From NCBI RefSeq assembly GCF_001715195.1, contig NZ_MDWE01000017.1:1-64000 (forward strand): DNA of 64,000 nucleotides, given 5' to 3'. The translations under genes were made by a program, and so were the position numbers. Below, piece by piece: positions 17,125 to 25,420 of the stretch (the first letter of the stretch is position 1; each line of letters opens with the position of its first letter). Under the pieces are notes generated by a model. The model saw nothing but the letters and a program-made list of their open reading frames with translations. It searched no databases and was not told the DNA's origin. This stretch comes from Rhodohalobacter halophilus. GTDB lineage: Bacteria; Bacteroidota; Rhodothermia; Balneolales; Balneolaceae.

Positions 17125-18063
17125 ATGTCCCATAAAGACATTCTTAAATCACTTCTTTCATTCTGGGCCGTTACAATGTTCGCAACTGCCGGGCTTTTTG
17201 CCCAGAGTGAAAGCGATGCATACAGAATTGAAACCTTTCGTACTTCAGAAACTCCCTCCGTTGACATTCGAACCTCCGGCGGATTTGTTCGGGTTCATGG
17301 CCACGAACGGGATGAGGTTCAGGTAGTAATGTATGTGCGGCGCGGCAATCGATACCTTTCACCATCTGATACAAATTTGTCCGATTTTGACATCGATATT
17401 TCTCAAACCGGAGATCACATTTCGGCCATATCAGAACGGAAAGGGAGCGGATTTAACATTTTCAACAGAGGCAGCAACATCTCTGTCTCTTTTGAGGTTT
17501 TTGTTCCCGAACGCTCTACCGTGGAAGGAAAAACCAGCGGTGGAAGTGTTTTCGCTGAAAACATCCACAACAACCTGATCCTAAAAACCAGTGGCGGCAG
17601 CGTTACTGCTAAAAACTCCTCAGGTGACATTGAGCTGAATACATCCGGCGGTAGCCTGAGTCTTGAAGATCTGCAAGGAACAATATCAGCCAAAACCAGC
17701 GGAGGCTCTGTTAATGTTGATCGCGTTCGGGGAGCGGCCGAACTTCGCACCTCTGGTGGGTCAATTTCAATCAATGATGGAGAAGGGCGTTTTACTGCCT
17801 CTACAAGTGGCGGATCGATTCGGGCCGGGTTTTTATCCTTTACCGATGATATTGAACTGAAAACCAGCGGGGGAAGTATTACCGTTACCTTGCCGGATGT
17901 ATCCGATTTTGATCTCGATCTGAGCGGACAACGGGTTATAACTGAACTTCGAAATTTCTCAGGCAGCTCAGAGCGCAATTCAATCCGTGGCCGGGTTGGA
18001 AATGGCGGGCCAAAAATTGAGGCCAAAACCTCGGGAGGAAGAGTAACATTACGTTATGATTAA
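17125..18063 (+). CDS. Exported DUF4097 beta-repeat protein
   Basis: A 312-residue exported protein with a signal peptide ending in ATAGLFAQ. The body is built of about nine copies of a short repeat carrying TSGG(S/F)(V/I/L), spaced roughly 20 residues, forming a beta-solenoid typical of DUF4097/DUF4098 proteins. The last repeat ends TSGGRVTLRYD. Such proteins often accompany anti-sigma factors or membrane regulators, but none is adjacent here. Function unknown; a surface or periplasmic adhesin-like scaffold is possible. Confidence 0.82.
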   Translation: MSHKDILKSLLSFWAVTMFATAGLFAQSESDAYRIETFRTSETPSVDIRTSGGFVRVHGHERDEVQVVMYVRRGNRYLSPSDTNLSDFDIDISQTGDHISAISERKGSGFNIFNRGSNISVSFEVFVPERSTVEGKTSGGSVFAENIHNNLILKTSGGSVTAKNSSGDIELNTSGGSLSLEDLQGTISAKTSGGSVNVDRVRGAAELRTSGGSISINDGEGRFTASTSGGSIRAGFLSFTDDIELKTSGGSITVTLPDVSDFDLDLSGQRVITELRNFSGSSERNSIRGRVGNGGPKIEAKTSGGRVTLRYD

Positions 18064-18087
18064 TTTCAATTTATGAAAATAAATTAA

Positions 18088-18114
18088 ATGGGTTTTGGAC
18101 CCATATGTCTTTTT
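18088..18114 (+). terminator. Candidate weak terminator after DUF4097 gene
   Basis: ATGGGT, loop TTTGG, ACCCAT is followed within six bases by TTTTT. The stem is only six bp, so termination may be partial. Confidence 0.4.
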
Positions 18115-18178
18115 ACTTTGACTTGTCTTTTCTATTACATTTATTGCACTTTATACAATAACACAAACTGGAGACGAC

Positions 18179-18310
18179 ATGGAGAATAAAGAGACAGAGC
18201 ATGAAGAGGAATTCAAGCCGAAAGGAGCTGTTGCCTTCTTCATTTTACTGATCATTCTTTTTTCAATCATATGGTTTGGACTCTACTTCGAAATGTTGGG
18301 GAGGGTCTAA
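18179..18310 (+). CDS. Cytochrome c oxidase subunit 2A (ba3 type)
   Basis: A 43-residue protein: charged N-terminus (MENKETEHEEEFKPKG) then one transmembrane helix (AVAFFILLIILFSIIWFGLY). Size, topology and place directly before subunit II match the small subunit IIa of ba3-type oxidases. GGAG lies 5 bp before the ATG. The stop is 3 bp before the subunit II start, so the two are coupled. It supplies a helix that compensates for the single-helix subunit II. Confidence 0.82.
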   Translation: MENKETEHEEEFKPKGAVAFFILLIILFSIIWFGLYFEMLGRV

Positions 18311-18313
18311 GCC

Positions 18314-18784
18314 ATGGACAAATCTGAAAAACTAGCCCTATCACTTAGCGGACTGCTGCTGATTGTATTTTTTGGCGCGCTGATGTACGCCGCGGCAGCT
18401 GAGGATCTGGAAGTACCTACCTGCATAACCGACATGGATCCCTTCACTACAGATACGCTGTTTCAAACCAGTGAGGATACCTACGAACTGCACATGATTG
18501 CCAGAATGTGGGCATTTCAGCCATCTACAATCCGCCTGCCGGTCGGTTCAACAGTAGATATGTATGTTACTTCTCAGGATATCATTCACGGCTTTAAGGT
18601 AGAAAACAAGAATGTAAACCTGATGGCCGTACCCGGTGCAATCAACTATGTACGTGTTCGATTTAATGAACCCGGCGAATATTTCTTTGCATGTCATGAG
18701 TTTTGCGGTGCCGCACACCACACCATGGCAGGGCGATTCGTCATCGAAGAGAGTGTTGATGAACCTGAAACGATAGGAGGTTAA
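18314..18784 (+). CDS. Cytochrome c oxidase subunit II, ba3 type (CuA)
   Basis: 156 residues, close in length to Thermus ba3 subunit II (168). One N-terminal membrane helix anchors a cupredoxin domain. The CuA ligands are visible: His in IIHGFKVEN, then CHEFCGAAHHTMAG with both Cys, the bridging Glu, the His and the Met. It accepts electrons from a soluble donor, plausibly the azurin-like protein encoded downstream. Part of the 18179-21729 operon. Confidence 0.93.
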   Translation: MDKSEKLALSLSGLLLIVFFGALMYAAAAEDLEVPTCITDMDPFTTDTLFQTSEDTYELHMIARMWAFQPSTIRLPVGSTVDMYVTSQDIIHGFKVENKNVNLMAVPGAINYVRVRFNEPGEYFFACHEFCGAAHHTMAGRFVIEESVDEPETIGG

Positions 18785-18789
18785 GCGAT

Positions 18790-20481
18790 ATGAGCGACTA
18801 TTCTTTTCGTTTTACTAAATCATCTAAGTATCTGAATGCAGCGCTGATCATCATTCCGATGGTTTTGCTTTTTATCGGGATCTATGGCGGACTGATGCAA
18901 ACCCTGTTCCGCGCGGGCATCATTCAGAGCGACCCATTTGTTGGCGGTGACTACTACAAAGGGCTTACGTTCCACGGTGTTTTAAATGCGATTGTCTTTA
19001 CAACATTTTTTGCAGTAGCACTTGGCAACGCATTGATTCCTTACTCACTCAAAAAACCACTCAATACCAAAGTGGCATGGGCCTCCGGTATCCTGATGCT
19101 TGCGGGGTCGGTACTGGCCGCGATTGTTATTTTGATGGGTGAGGCAACCGTACTCTACACCTTCTATCCGCCGCTAAAGGCACACCCCGGTTTTTACATT
19201 GGGTTGACTCTTTTGGTAGTCGGTTCATGGGTAGCATTCTTCAACTGGATACCGATGTATCTGGAGTGGAGAAAAGAGAATGAAGGAAAAAAGACTCCGC
19301 TGGCCGTAGTGGGGATGATGACAACATTCATCATCTGGCTGGTTGCCACCCTTGCCGTTGCCGTGGAAATCCTTTTTATGCTCTTGCCGTGGTCACTCGG
19401 TCTTGTCGATCAGATCAACGTGATGCTGGCCAGAACACTGTTCTGGTTCTTTGGCCACCCGCTGGTTTACTTCTGGCTGCTTCCGGCATATGTGATGTAT
19501 TATGTATTTATGCCAAAACTTGCCGGCGGAAAACTCTTTTCTGATATGGCCGGCCGACTGGTTTTTATGCTTTTTATCATCTTTTCCATCCCGGTTGGAA
19601 CACACCACCAATACATGGATCCGGCCATCAGTTCGCAGTGGAAGCTGGTGCATGGAATTTTCACATTTGCGGTGGCGCTTCCCAGTTTAATTACCGCCTT
19701 TACTCTTGCGGCATCACTTGAACACGCAGGTCGTAAAAACGGCGCTACGGGACTGTTCGACTGGATGTGGAAACTTCCCTACTTCGATAAAGAAAAGTGG
19801 TTTTTCCCATTCCTTATCACCGGTTTGATCATATTCATATTCGGGGGAATTGGAGGTATTGTTAACGCTTCCTACTCAATGAACACCATTGTGCACAACA
19901 CAGCCTGGATACCGGGACACTTCCACCTCACCGTGGCCGGACCGGTTCTTCTCGCCTTCCTAGGCGGAAGTTTATACATGGTAGGACAGTTCATGGGCAA
20001 GAAAATCCGGTTTAAAGGATTTGCCATGATATCACCCTATATCTACACGATTGGACTGCTCATCATGTCGTATGGGCTGAAAGTCGGCGGTTTGATGGGT
20101 ATGCCCCGAAGAACCAATACGGGTGCCTCCTACGCAAATCCGGATAGTGTACTCTATCAGCCCGACTGGGTTGCATACATCGACATGAGCGTAATTGGCG
20201 GTTCAATCATGTTTATTGCTGTCGTGATCTACCTGGTCTCATTTTTCGGAACCGTGTTCAGCAAGAGTGATTCAACTGAAGAGGGCTCAGTTGTCACGTT
20301 CCCTATTTCGGAACCGCTGCACGATGAACCGTCTACATGGCTGAGAAACTTTAAACCATTTATCATCATACTCATCATCCTGATCGTTCTCTCTTACACA
20401 CCGGTCATTTATGATGTTATTACAACAACGTATGATACTTCTCTGCCATATTCACCCAATAGTCCGGTTCCTTTAAGGTAG
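18790..20481 (+). CDS. Cytochrome c oxidase subunit I, ba3 type
   Basis: The 563-residue heme-copper oxidase core reduces O2 and pumps protons. Low-spin heme His is in LTFHGVLNA (H62); the CuB/Tyr motif is GHPLVYFWLLPAY; CuB histidines are in VGTHHQYMDP; heme ligands are in WIPGHFHLTVAG. The lack of classic D-channel residues and the fit to ba3/B-type enzymes suggest a high-affinity oxidase. AGGAGG lies 9 bp before the ATG. It follows subunit II by 5 bp. Confidence 0.95.
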   Translation: MSDYSFRFTKSSKYLNAALIIIPMVLLFIGIYGGLMQTLFRAGIIQSDPFVGGDYYKGLTFHGVLNAIVFTTFFAVALGNALIPYSLKKPLNTKVAWASGILMLAGSVLAAIVILMGEATVLYTFYPPLKAHPGFYIGLTLLVVGSWVAFFNWIPMYLEWRKENEGKKTPLAVVGMMTTFIIWLVATLAVAVEILFMLLPWSLGLVDQINVMLARTLFWFFGHPLVYFWLLPAYVMYYVFMPKLAGGKLFSDMAGRLVFMLFIIFSIPVGTHHQYMDPAISSQWKLVHGIFTFAVALPSLITAFTLAASLEHAGRKNGATGLFDWMWKLPYFDKEKWFFPFLITGLIIFIFGGIGGIVNASYSMNTIVHNTAWIPGHFHLTVAGPVLLAFLGGSLYMVGQFMGKKIRFKGFAMISPYIYTIGLLIMSYGLKVGGLMGMPRRTNTGASYANPDSVLYQPDWVAYIDMSVIGGSIMFIAVVIYLVSFFGTVFSKSDSTEEGSVVTFPISEPLHDEPSTWLRNFKPFIIILIILIVLSYTPVIYDVITTTYDTSLPYSPNSPVPLR

Positions 20482-20488
20482 TCAGATC

Positions 20489-21100
20489 ATGCAGAAACGT
20501 AATTTTTCATTCTACGTGTGGTTTATCATCACACTGGGGATTGTGCTCGGCACAATCTCCGGTTGCGACAGCCTCTCCATCAAACAGTCGTTAAGCGGAG
20601 AGGAGTTCACCCTGGCAGATCAGGACAGCAGCGCGGTCACTTTTCCCGAATCGTACAGGGGTAACGTAATGCTGGTCGGGTATGTCTACACACACTGCCC
20701 GGATATCTGCCCGATGATTACGTACAACATGCGTGATGTACAGCGCGCACTGCCCGGCCAAAGCGACTTTATGCTGGTAAGTGTTTCGTTTGACCCGGAC
20801 CGGGATACTCCCGAAATCCTGAAAGATTACGCCCAAAACTATCGAATAGACGAATCGAACTGGAGGTTACTGACAGGCAAAAAATCCGATGTTGAAGAGT
20901 TGCTTGATGCCCTCAGTGTGACCACCATCAAAACACCCACCCGATTTACCGAAGAGAACAAACCTATATATTTTATTGACCACACCGATCGGGTTACCCT
21001 GATTGACAGAGAGGGAAATGTGAGGAAACATTATTTAGGAAGCGAGTTTAAGCCCGAAGAGGTAAAAGAAGATATCCTGAAACTTCTTAATGAATCGTGA
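20489..21100 (+). CDS. SCO1/SenC copper chaperone lipoprotein
   Basis: A 203-residue thioredoxin-fold protein that delivers copper to the CuA site of subunit II. The lipobox is TISGC. The metal-binding CxxxC is in YTHCPDICPMI and the distal His in YFIDHTDRVTLID. It starts 7 bp after subunit I, so it is in the oxidase operon, as expected for an assembly factor. Confidence 0.93.
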   Translation: MQKRNFSFYVWFIITLGIVLGTISGCDSLSIKQSLSGEEFTLADQDSSAVTFPESYRGNVMLVGYVYTHCPDICPMITYNMRDVQRALPGQSDFMLVSVSFDPDRDTPEILKDYAQNYRIDESNWRLLTGKKSDVEELLDALSVTTIKTPTRFTEENKPIYFIDHTDRVTLIDREGNVRKHYLGSEFKPEEVKEDILKLLNES

Positions 21101-21168
21101 ATGCTATATCTTTCATTCATGTTCTACAAATGGATCTAACAACAATTAATCAAACATTACATAATAAA

Positions 21169-21729
21169 ATGAAAAAAGTACTCATCAATTCATTTCTACT
21201 GTTATTTGTGGTAGCATTTGCCGCATGTGGCGGAGGGGAATCAGCAGAGCAGGCGCAGCCTGAACAAGAAGCTGCAGCACAGGATGATGGAATCCGAACA
21301 ATCAACGTAATCGGAACCGATGACCTTAAGTTTGCTGTTGAAGGAGAGCAAGATGGCCTTGTAACCGGCGGAACAACCGGCCAATATGTTATTCTGGAAG
21401 CCATTGAAGCCGAACCCGGCGAAGAGATCAGAATCAACCTGAGAACGGTTAGTAACATGCCTCCAACGGCAATGTCTCACAACTTCGTCCTGGTTGAAAT
21501 GGGCACAGACGTAGATGCTTTTGCACGTGAGTCTCTGAACGCAAGAGATAACGACTATCTCTCACCCAACTTCGAAGATCAAATTATTGCCGCAACGGCC
21601 ATGCTGGGCAACGGCGAGTCTGATACCATCACATTCACGGTACCTGATGAGCCGGGCGAATATGACTTTATCTGCACCTTCCCCGGACACTTTGCCGGTG
21701 GAATGGTTGGTAAACTGATTGTTCAGTAA
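21169..21729 (+). CDS. Azurin/auracyanin-like blue copper lipoprotein
   Basis: About 186 residues from the ATG at 21169; the frame is open back to an ATG at 21097 that overlaps the SCO gene. Lipobox FAAC, then a Gln/Glu/Ala-rich linker. The copper site is azurin-like: His in TAMSHNFVLVE and the loop CTFPGHFAGGMVG giving Cys, His and Met. Its place at the end of the oxidase operon makes it the probable electron donor to CuA. Confidence 0.9.
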   Translation: MKKVLINSFLLLFVVAFAACGGGESAEQAQPEQEAAAQDDGIRTINVIGTDDLKFAVEGEQDGLVTGGTTGQYVILEAIEAEPGEEIRINLRTVSNMPPTAMSHNFVLVEMGTDVDAFARESLNARDNDYLSPNFEDQIIAATAMLGNGESDTITFTVPDEPGEYDFICTFPGHFAGGMVGKLIVQ

Positions 21730-21751
21730 CACTCATCTCGTATCACATTAT

Positions 21752-21787
21752 AAAAGCTGCAGCTCTACCGGGTTGCAGCTTTTTTTA
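21752..21787. terminator. Bidirectional terminator after the oxidase operon
   Basis: AAAAGCTGCA pairs with TGCAGCTTTT and continues in a T-tract. It separates the convergent azurin and beta-lactamase-like genes and can serve both. Confidence 0.85.
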
Positions 21788-22702
21788 TTCGTGATATTTT
21801 CGAAGATCTGCATTGGGTTCCCACTCAGAGTGAGGCTCAAAATGGCGATAGAGTATTGATGATAATTCCCTGATCATCACCCACGCCTCATTATCATAAT
21901 CCCAGCTTCTATCCTCCTGATTTTTTGTGATAACGCTAAAGAGATAATCACCTGATGGTCCATTTACCAGCAGGACTTCAGACCTGGAGGCACTTACAGC
22001 TCCATTTTTGGACGCAACATTAATTACAGGATCAATTTGCGACAATGCCTCCCCGTCCCAATGGTTTCTGCTCATCACTCTGAACATCTGTTCTGATGCA
22101 TGCTTATTTATAATCTCACCTTTATAAATTTTCTCAACCAGTGTGGCGATTTCCCTCGGTGTGGTTTGTCCCCAGCCATACATCTGAAAAGCCTCCGACC
22201 GTCCATCTGTTCTTGAATTTACCCGGGTATGTTCAAATCCCAGTTCCTCCATCAGAGAGTTAATCTCCGTCCCCGTTCCGGCCAAATACTGATTCCACAG
22301 GCTCCCGGTATTGTTTGAAACAGACATCATCAGGTGTACCAATAGGGATAGAGTTACTTCCGTACCTGATTCCAGATTACTGATAATATCTCCGGAGTAT
22401 TCATATTCCGATTCCGGTCCGTATTCGAGTTTCATCTGATACTTTAGCTCACCTTTTTCAATTTTGTCAAAAACCCCAACCATAATAGGAATTTTGATCA
22501 TGCTCGCAGTTGGAAAAACATCATCAGCACGAAATTCAAACTCCTTGCCGGTTTCAAGGTCCTTTACGAAGATGCCCACATCTCCGTTGAAACTTTCTGC
22601 CAGCGTACGAATGGCTTCTGTCGGGAGATCAGCACGAGTAGTTTCTGTTTCACAAGAGATCAACAAAAAAAGACACAGAGAAAGCGGTATAAGATGTTTC
22701 AT
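21785..22702 (-). CDS. Class A beta-lactamase-like serine hydrolase lipoprotein
   Basis: 305 residues with lipobox LLISC. The penicillin-binding fold motifs are S67-x-x-K70 (TASMIK), S129-N-N131 in place of SDN, and K232-N-G instead of K-T/S-G. The omega-loop motif ExxLN is not obvious; E170 in GRSEAF is the nearest acidic residue before TTPREIATLV. It belongs to the beta-lactamase class A/PF13354 family, but the altered motifs make true beta-lactam hydrolysis uncertain. A peptidoglycan-related or esterase role is possible. Confidence 0.75.
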   Translation of the reverse strand: MKHLIPLSLCLFLLISCETETTRADLPTEAIRTLAESFNGDVGIFVKDLETGKEFEFRADDVFPTASMIKIPIMVGVFDKIEKGELKYQMKLEYGPESEYEYSGDIISNLESGTEVTLSLLVHLMMSVSNNTGSLWNQYLAGTGTEINSLMEELGFEHTRVNSRTDGRSEAFQMYGWGQTTPREIATLVEKIYKGEIINKHASEQMFRVMSRNHWDGEALSQIDPVINVASKNGAVSASRSEVLLVNGPSGDYLFSVITKNQEDRSWDYDNEAWVMIRELSSILYRHFEPHSEWEPNADLRKYHE

Positions 22703-22727
22703 TACATGAAAATTTAAAATTAACCGG

Positions 22728-24110
22728 TCACGATCTGTTAGGCTTCTTCAAATACTGCCAGAAAAACATGATCAACCCGAGGTAGAGGATTAGGGTAAAA
22801 AGAACTGCTAAGAAACCTTCATTTGGATCTGAAAAGTAGTGTACCGGTGCGTTAATCAGTATCAGTAGCGGAAACCCGAGAACCAGTGCCAGACCACTTC
22901 CATACACCAGATTAAAACTCACCGGAGATTTCATGGTAGGATCGAGTATTCGAAGCAGCACCAATCCAGACTGAAGAGTACCGGTCATATTGCCAAATAT
23001 GGCTGCAAACCTTTCAAGCCTGAACTGCCTGAAGGCGCTTTTTGTCATCATCTTGATTAATATCCACGTTGCAATAATTGCAAAAACGGAGATACTCAAA
23101 AGTGGCACCCAGTATATGGCTACAACTGCAAAGCTTATTGCGGCAACTGAAGCAACAATCATAAAATCCATGAACAGGTTTGAGCAGCGGGTCATAGTCA
23201 CATCATCCACATAGGCACTGACGCGGGTAGAATCGAACACTTTCCTCATGGCAATGGCCAGAATGGCCGCCGCAATAAAGTGAAATGACCAAAGGGTGGG
23301 AATCTCCTGTTCGGCACCGATCCAGATTAAGCCGGCCTCCATCATCTTCAAAAATCCATAGGTAACCACATATGTAAAGCCGATCAATCCGATGTGAAAT
23401 GTAAACGACTCAATGGACTCTGATGAGGTGGTGATCTTCTCATCCGAATTTCCTTTCGGATTCTTCACCAAGCCCGACAAAACATCCTCCGACAACCCTT
23501 CATCCGCATCCACATATTTCGCTTCACCCCGGCGGATACCCAGCCTCACCAACCAGATACCCAATGTATAGGCTGCCAGAAATCCAAACGCGGCAAAGGT
23601 AAGCCCGACAATACCGCCATAGGGAAATCCGAACGGCTCCCAGTTCTGTCCAATGGAGTAGGCAATGCCGGGATTCATCCCAAAAGATAGAGGCGCCAGC
23701 AGACCGATACCGGCAAAGAGGTCCGGCATGATGGTATAAATCAGAACAAATGCGATCACCAGACCAATGATTGCCTGTACCAGGTAGGAGGCGATAAAAA
23801 TCAGCCCAAACTTAATAGAGGAAAGCCCCAGCCGTTTTTTGGGAGCCCTCAGGCCGAGCGCAATAAACAGCAATGCCAGCAGGTGATAAACATATACGCC
23901 AAGCCGGTCAGAAGTGAGGTCGATCCAGCCGAGCCCGTTCATCCCAATCAGCAAACCTACCGTACCGGCCAGAAGGTTTGCCGGAATAAGATATTTCTGC
24001 AATATGGGGATCTTTTTTCGGAGTACGGTGCCGACAATCAACAGTGCACCCAGCCAGGCAAAATCGAGAAAAAATTCGCGCGCAGTAAATTCAAGTGCCC
24101 ATGACTCCAT
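22728..24110 (-). CDS. Sodium/glutamate symporter, GltS family
   Basis: About 460 residues from the ATG at 24110, which lies one base after the stop of the acyltransferase gene (TAGAATG). That coupling decides the start, although the frame is open to 24140. About 11 hydrophobic segments in two halves surround a charged cytoplasmic loop (near residues 195-230). The conserved GNMTGTLQSGLVLLRI in the second half and FGMNPGIAYSIG in the first match the family. The substrate (glutamate or another anion) is inferred from the family only. Confidence 0.85.
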   Translation of the reverse strand: MESWALEFTAREFFLDFAWLGALLIVGTVLRKKIPILQKYLIPANLLAGTVGLLIGMNGLGWIDLTSDRLGVYVYHLLALLFIALGLRAPKKRLGLSSIKFGLIFIASYLVQAIIGLVIAFVLIYTIMPDLFAGIGLLAPLSFGMNPGIAYSIGQNWEPFGFPYGGIVGLTFAAFGFLAAYTLGIWLVRLGIRRGEAKYVDADEGLSEDVLSGLVKNPKGNSDEKITTSSESIESFTFHIGLIGFTYVVTYGFLKMMEAGLIWIGAEQEIPTLWSFHFIAAAILAIAMRKVFDSTRVSAYVDDVTMTRCSNLFMDFMIVASVAAISFAVVAIYWVPLLSISVFAIIATWILIKMMTKSAFRQFRLERFAAIFGNMTGTLQSGLVLLRILDPTMKSPVSFNLVYGSGLALVLGFPLLILINAPVHYFSDPNEGFLAVLFTLILYLGLIMFFWQYLKKPNRS

Positions 24111-24111
24111 T

Positions 24112-25317
24112 CTACACCTCACGAACCGGTTTCTCATCACGCTTCAGGCGCTGAATGTAGTGCTTCCACTGTAGCGCGCTATGCCCACCAAGGTTGATTT
24201 GAAGAGCCTTATCCGCGGTTGTGAGCGTTAGTTTATGATTCTGTTCGATGGATGTATAGAGAATATCTTCAACGGGGATTCTTTGATGATCCGCCCCGCA
24301 GTGAATCTCCAGATACTCGCCGTGCAGTTCTGCCACTGACCGCCCGAGTTTTACCCTCCGGTCATCCTCAACCCGGAAAAGCACCCCGCCTCTTTTGGCA
24401 AGCAACAGATCCTCGTTGATGAACTCCATCGGCATAGATCGAATCTGATCGTAAAAATCGATGATTGAATGCCGTTTACCGTGTGAATCAATAAGCCGGG
24501 ACGATGCGTCCATTCTGAAATTCATGGATGAGGTTCGGCAGTATACATGTTCTCCGTCCGGAGTGAATACTGCGCCGCTTTTCCCTGTATCCGGGCATCG
24601 ATAGAGTAAACGTTCAATCCCGGCTGCCGGCTTTTTTGCCTTCTTCGGATGAGCTTCCTCCGGTGGGTTGTATTCGTCAAAGCGAATTAAGTTTTTACAT
24701 CTTTCCGCAAACTCTTCGTAGGAATCAAAGTCGGAGGCGTGAAGCGGCTTCATAAACCGGAGTTCCATGCTACATTTTCTGTAGTGATCGGCCCAGCGCG
24801 GCCAGCCAAGGTACGATCCATGCAGTTGTACCGGATGAACCGGAATCCGCATTTTCCAGAATAGCTTTAATGTAGTTTCAATCAGTGATTTTGGCCTGCC
24901 ATCCCAGCGCCGGCCGCCCTCCGGAAAAATAACGATCATCCGGTTTTGATCAATCATCTTCATTACACTCCGGATAATACCCGGCTCCGGCACATATTTG
25001 CTTGTCGGCACAATCCCGATGCTGTCCATAAAAATTCGGGGAATCGGCTTGTGAAACTGATCACGGGTCATAACACCTGCCGTGGGCTCTTTCTCCATTC
25101 CAACGTTGATCAGAAATGGGTCGAAATAGTTTGAGTGATTGCCGTAGATAAAACATGGACCCGTTTGTGGTAAATATTCCGGGTTTACAATCCTCGGCCT
25201 GAAAAGATATCTCGTAGCCGGAATGATCGTCCGTCGCATAAAGGCGAACGATTTTTCCGAAAAACCGCGATCATTTTTCTTAAACGTAAAACCGTCTAAC
25301 ATATCCACACCAACCAA
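24112..25317 (-). CDS. 1-acyl-glycerol-3-phosphate acyltransferase with extra C-terminal domain
   Basis: 401 residues. The N-terminal PlsC domain (about 25-215) has the catalytic GNHSNYFDPF (NHx4D) and the phosphate-binding IFPEGGRR. After a Lys/Pro/Ala linker there is an unrelated region (about 225-400) beginning YRCPDTGKSGAVFTPDGEH and ending in a beta-rich, PH-like stretch with HYIQRLKRDEK. Typical PlsC proteins stop near 250 residues, so this is an extended form. An in-frame ATG at 25302 may be the start. Coupled to the symporter gene downstream. Confidence 0.82.
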   Translation of the reverse strand: MVGVDMLDGFTFKKNDRGFSEKSFAFMRRTIIPATRYLFRPRIVNPEYLPQTGPCFIYGNHSNYFDPFLINVGMEKEPTAGVMTRDQFHKPIPRIFMDSIGIVPTSKYVPEPGIIRSVMKMIDQNRMIVIFPEGGRRWDGRPKSLIETTLKLFWKMRIPVHPVQLHGSYLGWPRWADHYRKCSMELRFMKPLHASDFDSYEEFAERCKNLIRFDEYNPPEEAHPKKAKKPAAGIERLLYRCPDTGKSGAVFTPDGEHVYCRTSSMNFRMDASSRLIDSHGKRHSIIDFYDQIRSMPMEFINEDLLLAKRGGVLFRVEDDRRVKLGRSVAELHGEYLEIHCGADHQRIPVEDILYTSIEQNHKLTLTTADKALQINLGGHSALQWKHYIQRLKRDEKPVREV

Positions 25318-25420
25318 TCTAAATCAACTCCTTTTTTAAACGAATACTTGTAAAAGCGCAACGCAAATACAGTTCCGCCCTATTGAAGGAAAAAAAGTTC
25401 ACACAAAATTTCGCTGTAAT

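Noticed and set aside
17560..18060. Regular repeats (TSGGS-type) in DNA, possible CRISPR or satellite
   Set aside because: They lie in frame inside the DUF4097 gene and encode its beta repeats; spacers and repeats are not conserved as in a CRISPR array.
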